The notes beneath the pieces were generated by a model. The model worked only from the letters and a program-made list of their open reading frames with translations. It ran no database searches and was not told where the DNA came from. DNA of 11,794 nt from Ga0077555 sp031367895. GTDB taxonomy: Bacteria > Pseudomonadota > Alphaproteobacteria > Rhizobiales > Hyphomicrobiaceae. The stretch is taken from positions 1 through 11,794 of the forward strand of contig JANLQP010000245.1 of the NCBI GenBank assembly GCA_031367895.1, read 5' to 3'. The translations under genes were made by a program, and so were the position numbers. Positions within the stretch are counted from its first letter, which is position 1, and the number at the start of each line of letters is the position of its first letter. Of the stretch, positions 1-7,149 are shown piece by piece.

Positions 1-29
1 CCGCCAACGTCAATGCCGACCCAGTACAT
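1..29 (-). CDS. N-terminus of a second HyuA-like subunit (partial, runs off left edge)
   Basis: Reading leftwards from an ATG at 29, the sequence encodes MYWVGIDVGG before the window ends. This matches the start of hydantoinase/N-methylhydantoinase A (5-oxoprolinase-type) subunits, whose first phosphate-binding loop usually reads GIDVGGTFTD. The complete hyuA further right begins in the same way. A purine-rich GAGGTG stretch lies about 9 bases upstream of the ATG and may be its ribosome binding site. If correct, two hyuA-type genes sit on the same strand around hyuB. Only nine full codons are visible. IS110-type transposases also start with a GIDVS-like motif, but the second Gly fits HyuA better. 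Confidence 0.45.
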
Positions 30-674
30 GCCCGCCCCCACCTCGTACACACCGCCGATGCGGCATCTCAACCAATACGGCCAAGCGTTCGTCGCGAACT
101 CCCGCACCTTGGCGAGTGAAGCATACCTTGTACGCTTTGGCTTGGGCGAGATGGAAGCCGCAGGAAGGCAGCCGCCTTATCTCTATCGGCAGCTGTTCTT
201 CTGCTTGATCATATCTCGTCTGCCCAATTGATCCGCAATTGGCGCATGCTTAGTTCGTCACCGGACTTTCGTCCGACCCCAGGACCTGAATGAGTTGCAG
301 TCATGATCTAACCACACGGTCTGATAGCGACATTCTTTCTAGGCGCCCATGTCCGGGCTCGTGTGTCCGGGCTCGGCTCCCCTCGGATCAGCAGACGCGC
401 CAACCGCCCGATCGCCGACATGATGCCGTCGTACTCGCGTCCGTCGAGCGTCAGGATAAATCCAGGGAAGGGGAAAGAGATGTAGTTCGGAAACCTTTCA
501 TCGCGATCCAGTGGGTTCAACTCCCACCCGGCAAAGGCCAGCCAGCCAGCCGGAAGCGAGTCTTGCAGGGGCGGTGGCAACACCGCTCTTGAAGCGTAGA
601 CAGCTGGTGCCGAAGCCCCGGGTTAGCCTCGATATGAGCAACGCCGAAGCCTTTGCTGTGACGGCAGCAGGGCA
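30..674. other. Intergenic stretch with no convincing gene
   Basis: About 645 bases separate the left-edge gene start from the miniature element. Open frames exist on both strands, including one of about 90 codons on the minus strand at 308-583. They lack family motifs and overlap one another, so I do not call any. Visible structures are a 7-bp dyad at 224-242, a small hairpin at 262-275 (CGGAC/GTCCG), a 12-bp direct repeat TGTCCGGGCTCG at 350-361 and 364-375, and a perfect tRNA T-arm-like hairpin at 511-527. No complete tRNA can be folded around the last one. The stretch may be decayed mobile or gene DNA. Confidence 0.6.
224..242. promoter_or_regulatory. Candidate operator dyad upstream of the left-edge hyuA-like gene
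   Basis: CCAATTG, five bases, then CAATTGG form a perfect 7-bp inverted repeat. It lies about 195 bases upstream of the partial hyuA-like start on the minus strand. Its size and spacing suit a dimeric TetR- or GntR-type repressor, but no regulator gene is visible and the assignment is inference. Confidence 0.3.
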
Positions 675-708
675 GGGGTTCGAGTAGCAAGCGAGCAGGA
701 TTACTAGG
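672..708 (+). repeat. Left arm of 37-bp perfect inverted repeat
   Basis: This arm is the exact reverse complement of 853-889, with a 144-bp spacer. It contains GGGGTTCGAGTAGCAAGCG near its outer end. A perfect match over 37 bases cannot be chance in a window this size. Confidence 0.9.
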
Positions 709-886
709 CATGGAGTATGGATGTATAACTTATTGATATTGCATATCATTGTGTTCGCCACCAACTGGTCGCCATGCCCGGCATTGCTGCACGACCTAAG
801 CACCGCATTGAGCCCGGATTTGCTCGCCTCGGCCCGGCCGTCTCGGGGCTTACCTAGTAATCCTGCTCGCTTGCTACTCGAACCCC
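675..886. mobile_element. Candidate Tn3-derived miniature inverted-repeat element (TIME-like)
   Basis: A 212-bp segment is bounded by inverted repeats. Read inward from the right end, the arm starts with GGGG and ends with TAAG exactly 38 bases in, which are the length and end bases of Tn3-family terminal repeats. The left arm is identical for its first 34 bases and ends CATG instead of TAAG. The identity also extends 3 bp outside the GGGG on both sides. No transposase lies inside. The centre is AT-richer and carries a small dyad GATAT-TGC-ATATC. I see no 5-bp target duplication (GGGCA on the left, TGCGA on the right), so it may be old or rearranged. Miniature elements with Tn3-type ends are known and can be mobilised in trans. 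Confidence 0.5.
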
Positions 887-889
887 TGC
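853..889 (-). repeat. Right arm of 37-bp perfect inverted repeat
   Basis: This arm is the exact reverse complement of 672-708. On the minus strand it continues inward into TAAG, giving the complete 38-base GGGG...TAAG form typical of Tn3-family ends at 849-886. Confidence 0.9.
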
Positions 890-971
890 GACACACGATT
901 TAGATCCGACCCTATTTTTTGGAAATCGGTTTTTCCACGCAGCCCCGGAACCCAGACCGCCGGATCGAACG

Positions 972-3092
972 TCAGGCACGATCGCTCCGGGCGAGGCCGC
1001 CACGGACGACGGGTGTCGGGACGAAGCGCAACATGACCCGGTCGCCGCCAGCAACGCCGAGAACCTTGCGGCCGAAGGCGTCCAAGCGAATCTCGCCACT
1101 CTTGCGCTTGTCGTTGACGCGCACCCAGGCGCGCAACGGAGCGGGATGTGCGCCGAAGATCTCGACGAGGCTGTCGTCGACAACTGAGAGCGTCGCCGCG
1201 TCGGCTTCGGACAGCTCGACGATGCGATGCCGTCCTTTGGCACCGACGTAAGGATCGAGAGTGTCATCGACGACGACAACCGCTGTGAAGCGCGCGCGGG
1301 CCAGACCCTCGCGAAGCGTGGCGGTTTCTCGCTCGTCGACGGCACCGTCTTTTCTGAGCACCACGCCATACCACTGTCGCGCGGCGGTTTCGCTGACGAT
1401 GCCGTGCCCGAGGTCGGCAGCGACCAGACGGATGTCACGCTGCAACGGATCGCCGTAGCCGCCCCCGCCCGACGAGCGCATGATCACGACATCATCGCGA
1501 AAGATCGGATAGCCCGTCACTTTGCCCGGTGTGTCGAATTCGATCGTCCGGCCGTCGCGTTCGATCGAGAGATGGTAGGGCTGCCCGCTGCCTGCGCTAT
1601 TGACGCCCCACGGCGGTATCACGCCACGGTCGCTCAGCGCGGAATACTGAGCTTCCTTGTCGAGCAGGCGAATCCTGCGGATCATGCCGGCACCGCCGCG
1701 GAACCGCCCCTGCCCACCGCCATCCGTGCGAAGCTCGCAGCTCTCAACCAACAGCGGCATCTCGTTCTCGATCGACTCGGCATTGTGGATCGATGGCAGA
1801 TTGCCGAAGTCCACATTCACGAACGTGCTGGCACCGTCGGCATCCGAGAGGCCCCCATTACCGCCGGCTGGTGCCTCGTAGTAGACATACTGACGGTTGC
1901 GGCGCGGGTTCCAGCCGCCGATGGCATTCGGAAACGAGCTCCCGGAGAGATCGCCTGAGATCTTCTCCGGAATGATCTGTGCCAACGCACCGAGGCTCAC
2001 CGAGACGGCGCGCTTCCTGACCTCCCCGTGGGCACCGGCCGGCGCGTCGAGCGCGACATTGAAAATCGTGCCTGATGGCGCCTTCAGCGTGATCGGCCGA
2101 AATGCCCCTTCATTGACGGCGCCGCCAGGATCGAGCGTCGATTTCAAGGCGACGAACACGCCGGCGCCCGCGACCGCCAGGGAGTTGTTGACGACGCCTG
2201 GCACCTGGACGTTGCTGCCCTCGAAGTCCGCGATGACCTGATCGCCGGCAACAGTGAGCGCCAGGCGGGCCAGCACCGGGTCGAGCTTGCCGGCGTTATA
2301 GAACTCCAGATAGTCCTCGTAATGGTAGGTCCCGTCAGGCAGTTCGCGAATACGGTCACGCAGCCGGCGCTCGGTGCGGTCGAGATTGAGGGCGACACAA
2401 TCCATCACTATTCGCTGGCCGTACTTCGCGATCAGCTTGCGGATGCGGCTCTCGGCGATGCGGCAGGCACCGAGCGACGCGTTGAAATCGCCCTCGCGCT
2501 CGACGGGCACGCGCATGTTGGCCAACAGCAACGTCATCGCGGCGCGATTGGGCTTTCCCTTCTCCCAGATCTTTATCGGCGGAATGCGCACGCCTTCCTG
2601 GTAGATGTTGCTCGAGAGGCCGGAGTAGCTGCCGGGCACCATACCCCCGACGTCCACCCAGTGTGCGCGAACGGCCGGGAAAATGATGAGTTTGCCGGCC
2701 TCGTCGAAGACGGGAAAAATGACAGTCACGTCGTTCAGATGCGTGCCGCCGCGATAGGGATCGTTGAGCAACAGCACGTCGCCCGGATAGACGTCGTCCT
2801 TGAAATCCTCGAAGGCGCAGCGCACGCCCCACGGCAGCGGGAGCACATGACCTGGATGATCCCACCATTGCGCAACGAGTTGGCCGTCGGGGCCGAACAA
2901 TGCGCAGGAGAAATCGTCCATTTCGTAGATCACGGACGAGTAGGCGGCGCGAATGATGTTGGCGCGCATTTCGCGCACGATCGAGATGAGGCCCTCGCAG
3001 ACCACCTCGAGAGTGATCGGGTCGACCGATGCCGGTGCCCCGGCGGCTCGCCCATCGCGCGCCGGAGTGGCCTTGCTGGATGCGTCACTCAT
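972..3092 (-). CDS. hyuB: Hydantoinase B/oxoprolinase family subunit with extra C-terminal domain
   Basis: This is the catalytic B subunit of an ATP-dependent hydantoinase/5-oxoprolinase-type enzyme, which works with HyuA to open a cyclic amide such as a hydantoin or oxoproline; related pairs carboxylate ketones. The true substrate cannot be read from sequence. The protein has 706 residues. Family hallmarks are DPITLEVVCEGL (24-35), the LNDPYRGGTHLNDV segment (109-122), ANMRVPVEREGD (191-202), DFEGSNVQVPG (289-299), NEGAFRPI (327-334), and the Gly-rich end SGGGGYGDPLQRD (541-553). Typical HyuB proteins of about 520-590 residues stop soon after that. Here about 100 more residues follow (roughly 598-696), looking like a small beta-rich domain. 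The ATG is preceded by AAGGA about 8 bases upstream. The gene begins 3 bases after the hyuA stop, so translation is probably coupled. Confidence 0.92.
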   Translation of the reverse strand: MSDASSKATPARDGRAAGAPASVDPITLEVVCEGLISIVREMRANIIRAAYSSVIYEMDDFSCALFGPDGQLVAQWWDHPGHVLPLPWGVRCAFEDFKDDVYPGDVLLLNDPYRGGTHLNDVTVIFPVFDEAGKLIIFPAVRAHWVDVGGMVPGSYSGLSSNIYQEGVRIPPIKIWEKGKPNRAAMTLLLANMRVPVEREGDFNASLGACRIAESRIRKLIAKYGQRIVMDCVALNLDRTERRLRDRIRELPDGTYHYEDYLEFYNAGKLDPVLARLALTVAGDQVIADFEGSNVQVPGVVNNSLAVAGAGVFVALKSTLDPGGAVNEGAFRPITLKAPSGTIFNVALDAPAGAHGEVRKRAVSVSLGALAQIIPEKISGDLSGSSFPNAIGGWNPRRNRQYVYYEAPAGGNGGLSDADGASTFVNVDFGNLPSIHNAESIENEMPLLVESCELRTDGGGQGRFRGGAGMIRRIRLLDKEAQYSALSDRGVIPPWGVNSAGSGQPYHLSIERDGRTIEFDTPGKVTGYPIFRDDVVIMRSSGGGGYGDPLQRDIRLVAADLGHGIVSETAARQWYGVVLRKDGAVDERETATLREGLARARFTAVVVVDDTLDPYVGAKGRHRIVELSEADAATLSVVDDSLVEIFGAHPAPLRAWVRVNDKRKSGEIRLDAFGRKVLGVAGGDRVMLRFVPTPVVRGGLARSDRA

Positions 3093-3095
3093 GTC

Positions 3096-5114
3096 TCAGT
3101 CCTTCGCCAGCATCAACTCGCCATGCCGGAGCACAGTGGCAGACCATCCCGGTGGTACGATCACCAGCGAGCCACTTTCCTCGACAACTGCCGGCCCCGC
3201 GATCGTCTGATCCAACACAAGCGCGTCACGCCGGTAGACCGGAGTCCGATGAAACGCTGTCCCGAAGTAGACGTCTCGGATGCCGATCTGGGCTTCCCTG
3301 CGTGGCGACGCCTGCGCCAGCGGCGGCAACTCCGGTTTCTGAACCCGCCCGATCGCCGACAGTCGGAAATTGACGATCTCGGCCGCACCGCCGCTGCGGT
3401 GGCCGAAGCGGCGATCATGAACTTCGGCAAAGGCCGCGACGACCTGCTCGACCATTGCGACGCCTGCAGCGAGATTGACGTTGAGCTCCCAGGACTGTCC
3501 AAGATAGCGCATGCCGACCGAGCGGCGCAACTCGATGTCTGCCGCCGCCACGCCCTCGGCGATCAGATTGGATCGAGCCTCGGCCTCCATCTCGCGGAAC
3601 CGAGTGTCGATCTCAGGCCACGATCGCTCGTCCAAAAGCAAGGTTCGCGTCTGCGCATAATCGCGCCGGAGATCGGAGATCAATGAGCCGAAGGCTGCGA
3701 AATTACCCGGTCCAACGGGCACCAGCACTCGGGAGATCTCCAATTCGTCAGCGATGGCTGCGGCATGCATCGGACCGGCGCCGCCGAACGGCAGCAACAC
3801 GAAATCTCGGGGATCGTGACCATTGGCGATCGAGATCTGCTTGATGGCAGAAACCATGCGCGCGACGGCGATTCGAACGATTCCATCCGCCAGCCGGATT
3901 GCGTCGAGTCCCAGCTTGCGGCCGAGCGCCTCCAGCGCGCCAAGTGCAAGATCGCGATCGAGCTTGATCTGGCCACCGGCCAGAGGCTGATCTCCCGAGA
4001 GCCGGTTGAGCGCGAGGTTGGCGTCCGTCACGGTCGGCTCGGTACCGCCTCGTCCATAGCAGGCAGGCCCCGGCGCGGCGCCCGCGCTCTGAGGTCCGAC
4101 CATCAGGATGTCGCCCGCGTCCAGCCAGCCGATCGAGCCGCCACCCGCACCGACGGCATTGATGGCGATCTGCGGCATGCGGTTGGCGTAGCCCGAGATC
4201 TTCTGCTCGTTGGTGATCGAGGGCTCGAGATCCTCAATCAGGCAGACGTCGGTCGAGGTGCCGCCCATGTCGCAGGTGATGATGTTGCGGATGTCGAGGC
4301 GGCTGCCCAGATGCACCGCGGCAGCGACACCGCCAGCGGGACCCGAGAGCACCGTCGCGATCGGCAGGCGCATCGCGCGCTCTGCGGTCGCGACGCCGCC
4401 GTTCGAGGTCATGATGTAGAGATCGCGGCGGAAACCGAGTTGCGTCAGGCCCTCACGCAGCCGAGAGAGATAACGCCCCATCAACGGCCCGAGATAGGCA
4501 TTCAAGGCCGTCGTATTGAAGCGCTCGTACTCGCGAAACTGCGGTAGCACTTCCGACGAGGCGCTGACATAGAGGTCGGGGCGTGCCCTCTCGACGATCG
4601 CCTGCACCGCCTGCTCGTGCGCTGGGTTCATGTAGCTGTGCAGGAAGCAAACGATCAGCGCGACATTCTCTCCGCGGGGAATGCGGTCGATCGCGGCCCG
4701 GACCTGCACGAGATCGAGCGGCATCCGAATCGAACCATCGAACATCAGCCGCTCGCCGATCTCGATCGCGCGCGTGCGTGGCACCAGCGGAGGCGCCTTC
4801 TGCGAGCGTATGTCGTAGAGTACCGGGCGATTGGTGCGCCCGATCTCGAGGACGTCACGAAAGCCCTTGGTGACCAGCATCCAGACCTCGGCACCTCGCC
4901 CCGTCAGAACTGCATTCGTGCCGATCGTCACCCCATGCACAAGGCGGTCGATATCGCCGACCGGGACCTTCATGTCCGCGAGCAGATTGATCACGGCCTC
5001 GGTCGGATCCGAAGGCGTCGAGGGTGACTTGGCGAAATTGAACGTACCAGCCGCCGTGTCATAGACGACGCCATCGGTGAAGGTGCCGCTGACATCGATA
5101 CCGATCCAGAGCAT
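3096..5114 (-). CDS. hyuA: Hydantoinase A/oxoprolinase family ATPase subunit
   Basis: This is the ATP-binding A subunit that partners HyuB in ATP-driven opening of a cyclic amide (hydantoinase, 5-oxoprolinase or acetone-carboxylase-like family). It has 672 residues, normal for the family. Motifs in order are GIDVSGTFTD (5-14, first phosphate loop of the actin/hexokinase-like fold), GVTIGTNAVL (61-70), TSNGGV (236-241), LSGPAGGV (256-263), CDMGGTSTDV (281-290, second phosphate loop), AVGAGGGSIGW (320-330), GPQSAGAAPGPACYG (340-354), FGGAGPMHA (443-451) and GPGNFAAFG (468-476). The first loop has Ser at residue 9 where Gly is usual. The start ATG has an AGGA-like site nearby. The frame is open throughout. 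The gene is first in an operon with hyuB. Confidence 0.93.
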   Translation of the reverse strand: MLWIGIDVSGTFTDGVVYDTAAGTFNFAKSPSTPSDPTEAVINLLADMKVPVGDIDRLVHGVTIGTNAVLTGRGAEVWMLVTKGFRDVLEIGRTNRPVLYDIRSQKAPPLVPRTRAIEIGERLMFDGSIRMPLDLVQVRAAIDRIPRGENVALIVCFLHSYMNPAHEQAVQAIVERARPDLYVSASSEVLPQFREYERFNTTALNAYLGPLMGRYLSRLREGLTQLGFRRDLYIMTSNGGVATAERAMRLPIATVLSGPAGGVAAAVHLGSRLDIRNIITCDMGGTSTDVCLIEDLEPSITNEQKISGYANRMPQIAINAVGAGGGSIGWLDAGDILMVGPQSAGAAPGPACYGRGGTEPTVTDANLALNRLSGDQPLAGGQIKLDRDLALGALEALGRKLGLDAIRLADGIVRIAVARMVSAIKQISIANGHDPRDFVLLPFGGAGPMHAAAIADELEISRVLVPVGPGNFAAFGSLISDLRRDYAQTRTLLLDERSWPEIDTRFREMEAEARSNLIAEGVAAADIELRRSVGMRYLGQSWELNVNLAAGVAMVEQVVAAFAEVHDRRFGHRSGGAAEIVNFRLSAIGRVQKPELPPLAQASPRREAQIGIRDVYFGTAFHRTPVYRRDALVLDQTIAGPAVVEESGSLVIVPPGWSATVLRHGELMLAKD

Positions 5115-5129
5115 TGTCAGGTCCTGGCC

Positions 5130-5270
5130 TTAGTTGCCGCCGAAAACCGGGTCGCGATTCTGGCTGAAAGCAGATACGCCTTCCTGGTCGTCAGCACTCG
5201 GCCCGGTCGCGTCCGTGACGGACTGGATCACCGAAGGTGCAAATGTCCCGAGAAACTGCTTCTCCAATGT
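5130..5270 (-). pseudogene. C-terminal remnant of enoyl-CoA hydratase/isomerase-like gene
   Basis: Upstream of hyuA on the same strand, an open stretch of 46 codons ends in TAA at 5130-5132, 15 bases before the hyuA start. Its end reads DDQEGVSAFSQNRDPVFGGN, matching the tail of crotonase-fold enoyl-CoA hydratases, which commonly finish with an EGxxAFxxKRxPxF pattern. Reading further upstream, a TGA occurs at 5271-5273 and the homology disappears, so some 200 residues including the catalytic core are missing. The position suggests it was once the gene before hyuA in the same operon. Confidence 0.55.
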
Positions 5271-5296
5271 TCAGGGAAGCGGCTCCCACCGGTCAT

Positions 5297-5337
5297 GTCA
5301 AGTCTGGGACAGCCCGAAGTTCGTGCAAGGACTTGAC
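5297..5337. promoter_or_regulatory. Candidate operator: spaced 8-bp inverted repeat
   Basis: GTCAAGTC (5297-5304) and GACTTGAC (5330-5337) are perfect inverted repeats separated by 25 bases. They lie in the divergent gap between the enoyl-CoA hydratase remnant (minus) and the broken dehydrogenase (plus). The right arm contains TTGAC, which could be part of a -35 box, but no good -10 follows at normal spacing. Function is inferred only from position and symmetry. Confidence 0.25.
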
Positions 5338-5350
5338 TTCGATCGGGCAC

Positions 5351-5359
5351 GGGGGGGGG
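5351..5359. repeat. G9 homopolymer upstream of broken dehydrogenase
   Basis: Nine consecutive G residues lie about 66 bases before the likely dehydrogenase start. Such tracts are prone to slippage in cells and to base-calling error, so spacing in this leader could vary or be misread. Confidence 0.8.
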
Positions 5360-5425
5360 CACATGATCCGGGCGGCGCAGTGGTGCTACGATGCGCCAAG
5401 CCAAACATCGATATGGAGAAGAACC

Positions 5426-6202
5426 CTGGATCGCGGCCTCAGGGGCAAATCAGCACTCGTCACAGGTGCGAGCAAGGGCATCGGACGCGCGGTCGCGGAG
5501 GTGCTGGCGGAAGAAGGTTGCGACATCATCCTGGCTGCGCGCGATGCCGCCCGTCTCGAGACGACCACTGCCGAGATCGCGCCAAGGCCAATGTGCGCGT
5601 CACGGCCATGGTGGCGGACCTTTCACTGTCTGCCGACCAGGACCGCCTTGCCCGCGACTGCGCCGCCGTCGACATCCTCATCAACAATGCCGGTGCCAAT
5701 CCGCCGGGAGAGATCGACGAGGTGTCGGACGAGGTCTGGCGCAATGCCTGGAACCTCAAGATGTTCGGCTACATCAACATGACCCGCCATTTCTATCGGC
5801 ACATGAAGGCGCGGCGCGCGGGTGTGATCGTCAATGTCATCGGGAATTCCGGCGAGCGCATGCAGTCGAGCTATATTCTCGGCTCGACCGGGAACGTCGG
5901 CCTGACGGGGCTGACACGCGCGCTCGGGGCGCTCACCCGATTTCAATGTGCGCGTCGTCGCCGTCAATCCCGGCTTGATCGCGACGGATCGCGCGCACTT
6001 CATGCTGAGGGGATACAGCCAGAGCGCCTTCGGCACGCCAGACCGTTGGCAGGAGTCGTTGCAGAAGCTCGACTTGCCCTTCGGACGCATGGGGGAAGTC
6101 CGCGAGGTTGCGGATACAGTCGCGTTCCTGGCATCGCCACGCGCCGCCTATATCAGCGGAACCGTGGTGACGGTCGATGGCGGCGCGGCCAACCGGCACT
6201 GA
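5426..6202 (+). pseudogene. Short-chain dehydrogenase/reductase (SDR), two frameshifts
   Basis: This is an NAD(P)-binding Rossmann-fold oxidoreductase, probably a dehydrogenase in acyl or hydroxyacyl catabolism. The first frame carries the nucleotide-binding motif TGASKGIG. Near 5577 one base is missing (the context reads as if an ATCCGC became ATCGC) and the reading moves to another frame. That frame carries NNAG (5683-5694) and the active-site Tyr (5872). One extra base in 5925-5940 returns it to the first frame, which continues FNVRVVAVNPGLIATDR and ends ISGTVVTVDGGAANRH at TGA. A CTG at 5426 occupies the usual start position, with GGAG 7 bases before it; an in-frame ATG lies upstream near 5364. 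Active-site Ser and Lys appear replaced (Gly in NVIG, Ser in YILGS), which may be a subfamily trait. Sequencing error is an alternative explanation for the frameshifts. Confidence 0.8.
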
Positions 6203-6207
6203 GACCA

Positions 6208-6223
6208 GCGCGCTTCTGCGCGC
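6208..6223. terminator. Possible hairpin between convergent genes
   Basis: GCGCGC-TTCT-GCGCGC forms a perfect 6-bp stem with a 4-base loop in the 58-bp gap between the ends of the plus-strand dehydrogenase and the minus-strand VOC gene. It lacks a T-run on either side, so it is a weak candidate for a shared terminator. Confidence 0.3.
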
Positions 6224-6260
6224 ATCCTGGCAAAGCGTGCCGATGCCTCGGCAGCCTTCC

Positions 6261-6698
6261 TTATTCGGCAGCCTGGGGATGACCATGTCCGTGCTTCGGC
6301 GGCTCCGCCAGTTCGATGACTAGGCCACCGGTGGTCTTCGGATCGAGAAACACGATACGGCAATTGCCGTGACCGATCATCGGTTGCTCAGTCTGGAACG
6401 CGACGCCCTTGCCCCGCAACTCGGCCATGGCGCCGTCGATGTCCTCGACCTCGAGGCAGATATGAAACAGACCCTCGCCGCGCTCGGCGATCCACTGGCT
6501 CGTGCCAGTTCCGGGTTCGTCGGATTGCAGCAGCTCGAGGTAGGTCTCGCCGATCGGATACATGGCGAGGCTCGTCGCGTGCTCGGGCAGATGCTCCTCA
6601 TACTCCATGGGGATGCCGAGTTTTTTTTCGAATACGTCCTTGAGGACCTGCATGTTCTTGCAGGCAATGGCAATATGCTCGATGCGCTTGATCTTCAT
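6261..6698 (-). CDS. VOC-family metalloenzyme, methylmalonyl-CoA-epimerase-like
   Basis: This 145-residue protein has two beta-alpha-beta-beta-beta vicinal oxygen chelate modules. It opens MKIKRIEHIAIACKNM and continues TYLELLQ, EGLFHICLEVEDIDGAM, and GLVIELAEP. The metal ligands of methylmalonyl-CoA epimerase appear kept: His8, Glu55 (in place of Gln/Glu), His79 and Glu129. The length also fits that enzyme, which interconverts methylmalonyl-CoA epimers in propionate and branched-chain acid breakdown. Glyoxalase or another VOC activity cannot be excluded. The start was chosen at 6698 because AGGAG lies 7 bases upstream; an open frame continues further but lacks family similarity. It sits 73 bases downstream of the livF remnant on the same strand. 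The C-terminus has a short His-rich tail (HGHGH at 136-140). Confidence 0.82.
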   Translation of the reverse strand: MKIKRIEHIAIACKNMQVLKDVFEKKLGIPMEYEEHLPEHATSLAMYPIGETYLELLQSDEPGTGTSQWIAERGEGLFHICLEVEDIDGAMAELRGKGVAFQTEQPMIGHGNCRIVFLDPKTTGGLVIELAEPPKHGHGHPQAAE

Positions 6699-6771
6699 GG
6701 GAGGTCTCCTGACCCAGGCGGCATGAAACAAGGATGATAGAGGGAAACGCCGCCGTGGCAATCCGGACAGG

Positions 6772-7149
6772 CTACCCCAGATACGTGCGCAAAACGTCCT
6801 CGCTGTCGAGGAGGCCGGCGGCGGGGCCGGAATGAGCGATGCGTCCGCCTTGCAGGATGTGCGCGTCGTCGGCGAGCGCGGCGGCGACACCGACGTTCTG
6901 CTCGATCAGCAGGAAGGTGAGGCCACGTTCGTGCAGCTTGCGGATCGCGTCGATCATATCACCGACTACGGAGGGTGCGAGACCGACCGAGGGCTCGTCC
7001 ATGAGCAGGATGCGAGGACGCGTCATCAGCGCGCGCCCGATCGCCACCATCTGCTGCTCGCCTCCCGACAACTGACCCGCGCGGTTGCGGGCCTTGGCCT
7101 CGAGGCCTAAGTGCAATATTGGGACACAGATATCCGACATCTCGGACAT
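6772..7149 (-). pseudogene. livF: 3' half of livF, branched-chain amino acid ABC transporter ATPase
   Basis: Codons from about 7104 down to TAG at 6772 encode the C-terminal half of a LivF-type ATPase. They contain the ABC signature LSGGEQQM, Walker B ILLMDEPSVGLAP, the LIEQNV segment typical of LivF after the switch region, and the family ending LRTYLG. Intact LivF has about 235 residues; here only about 110 family residues remain, and the Walker A half is missing. Fifteen unrelated codons precede the junction, giving an ORF that starts at an ATG at 7149. A product of 125 residues could not bind ATP normally. It was probably part of an uptake system for the substrate handled by the neighbouring enzymes. 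Confidence 0.82.

Noticed and set aside
511..527. T-arm-like hairpin GTGGG-TTCAACT-CCCAC suggesting a tRNA on the plus strand
   Set aside because: No anticodon arm or D arm of proper length can be paired upstream and no acceptor stem matches, so at most it is a fragment or chance hairpin.
308..583. Minus-strand ORF of about 91 codons
   Set aside because: No domain, poor start context, and it spans the T-arm-like hairpin and a short direct repeat; it is probably spurious.
2322..3686. Plus-strand open frame of 454 codons opposite hyuA/hyuB
   Set aside because: It is antisense to two strongly conserved genes and shows no family motifs; it is a by-product of GC-rich codon use.
5134..6282. Plus-strand open frame of 382 codons spanning the dehydrogenase
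   Set aside because: Only its middle matches the SDR family; the N- and C-terminal family sequence is in another frame, so it is not a true single gene.
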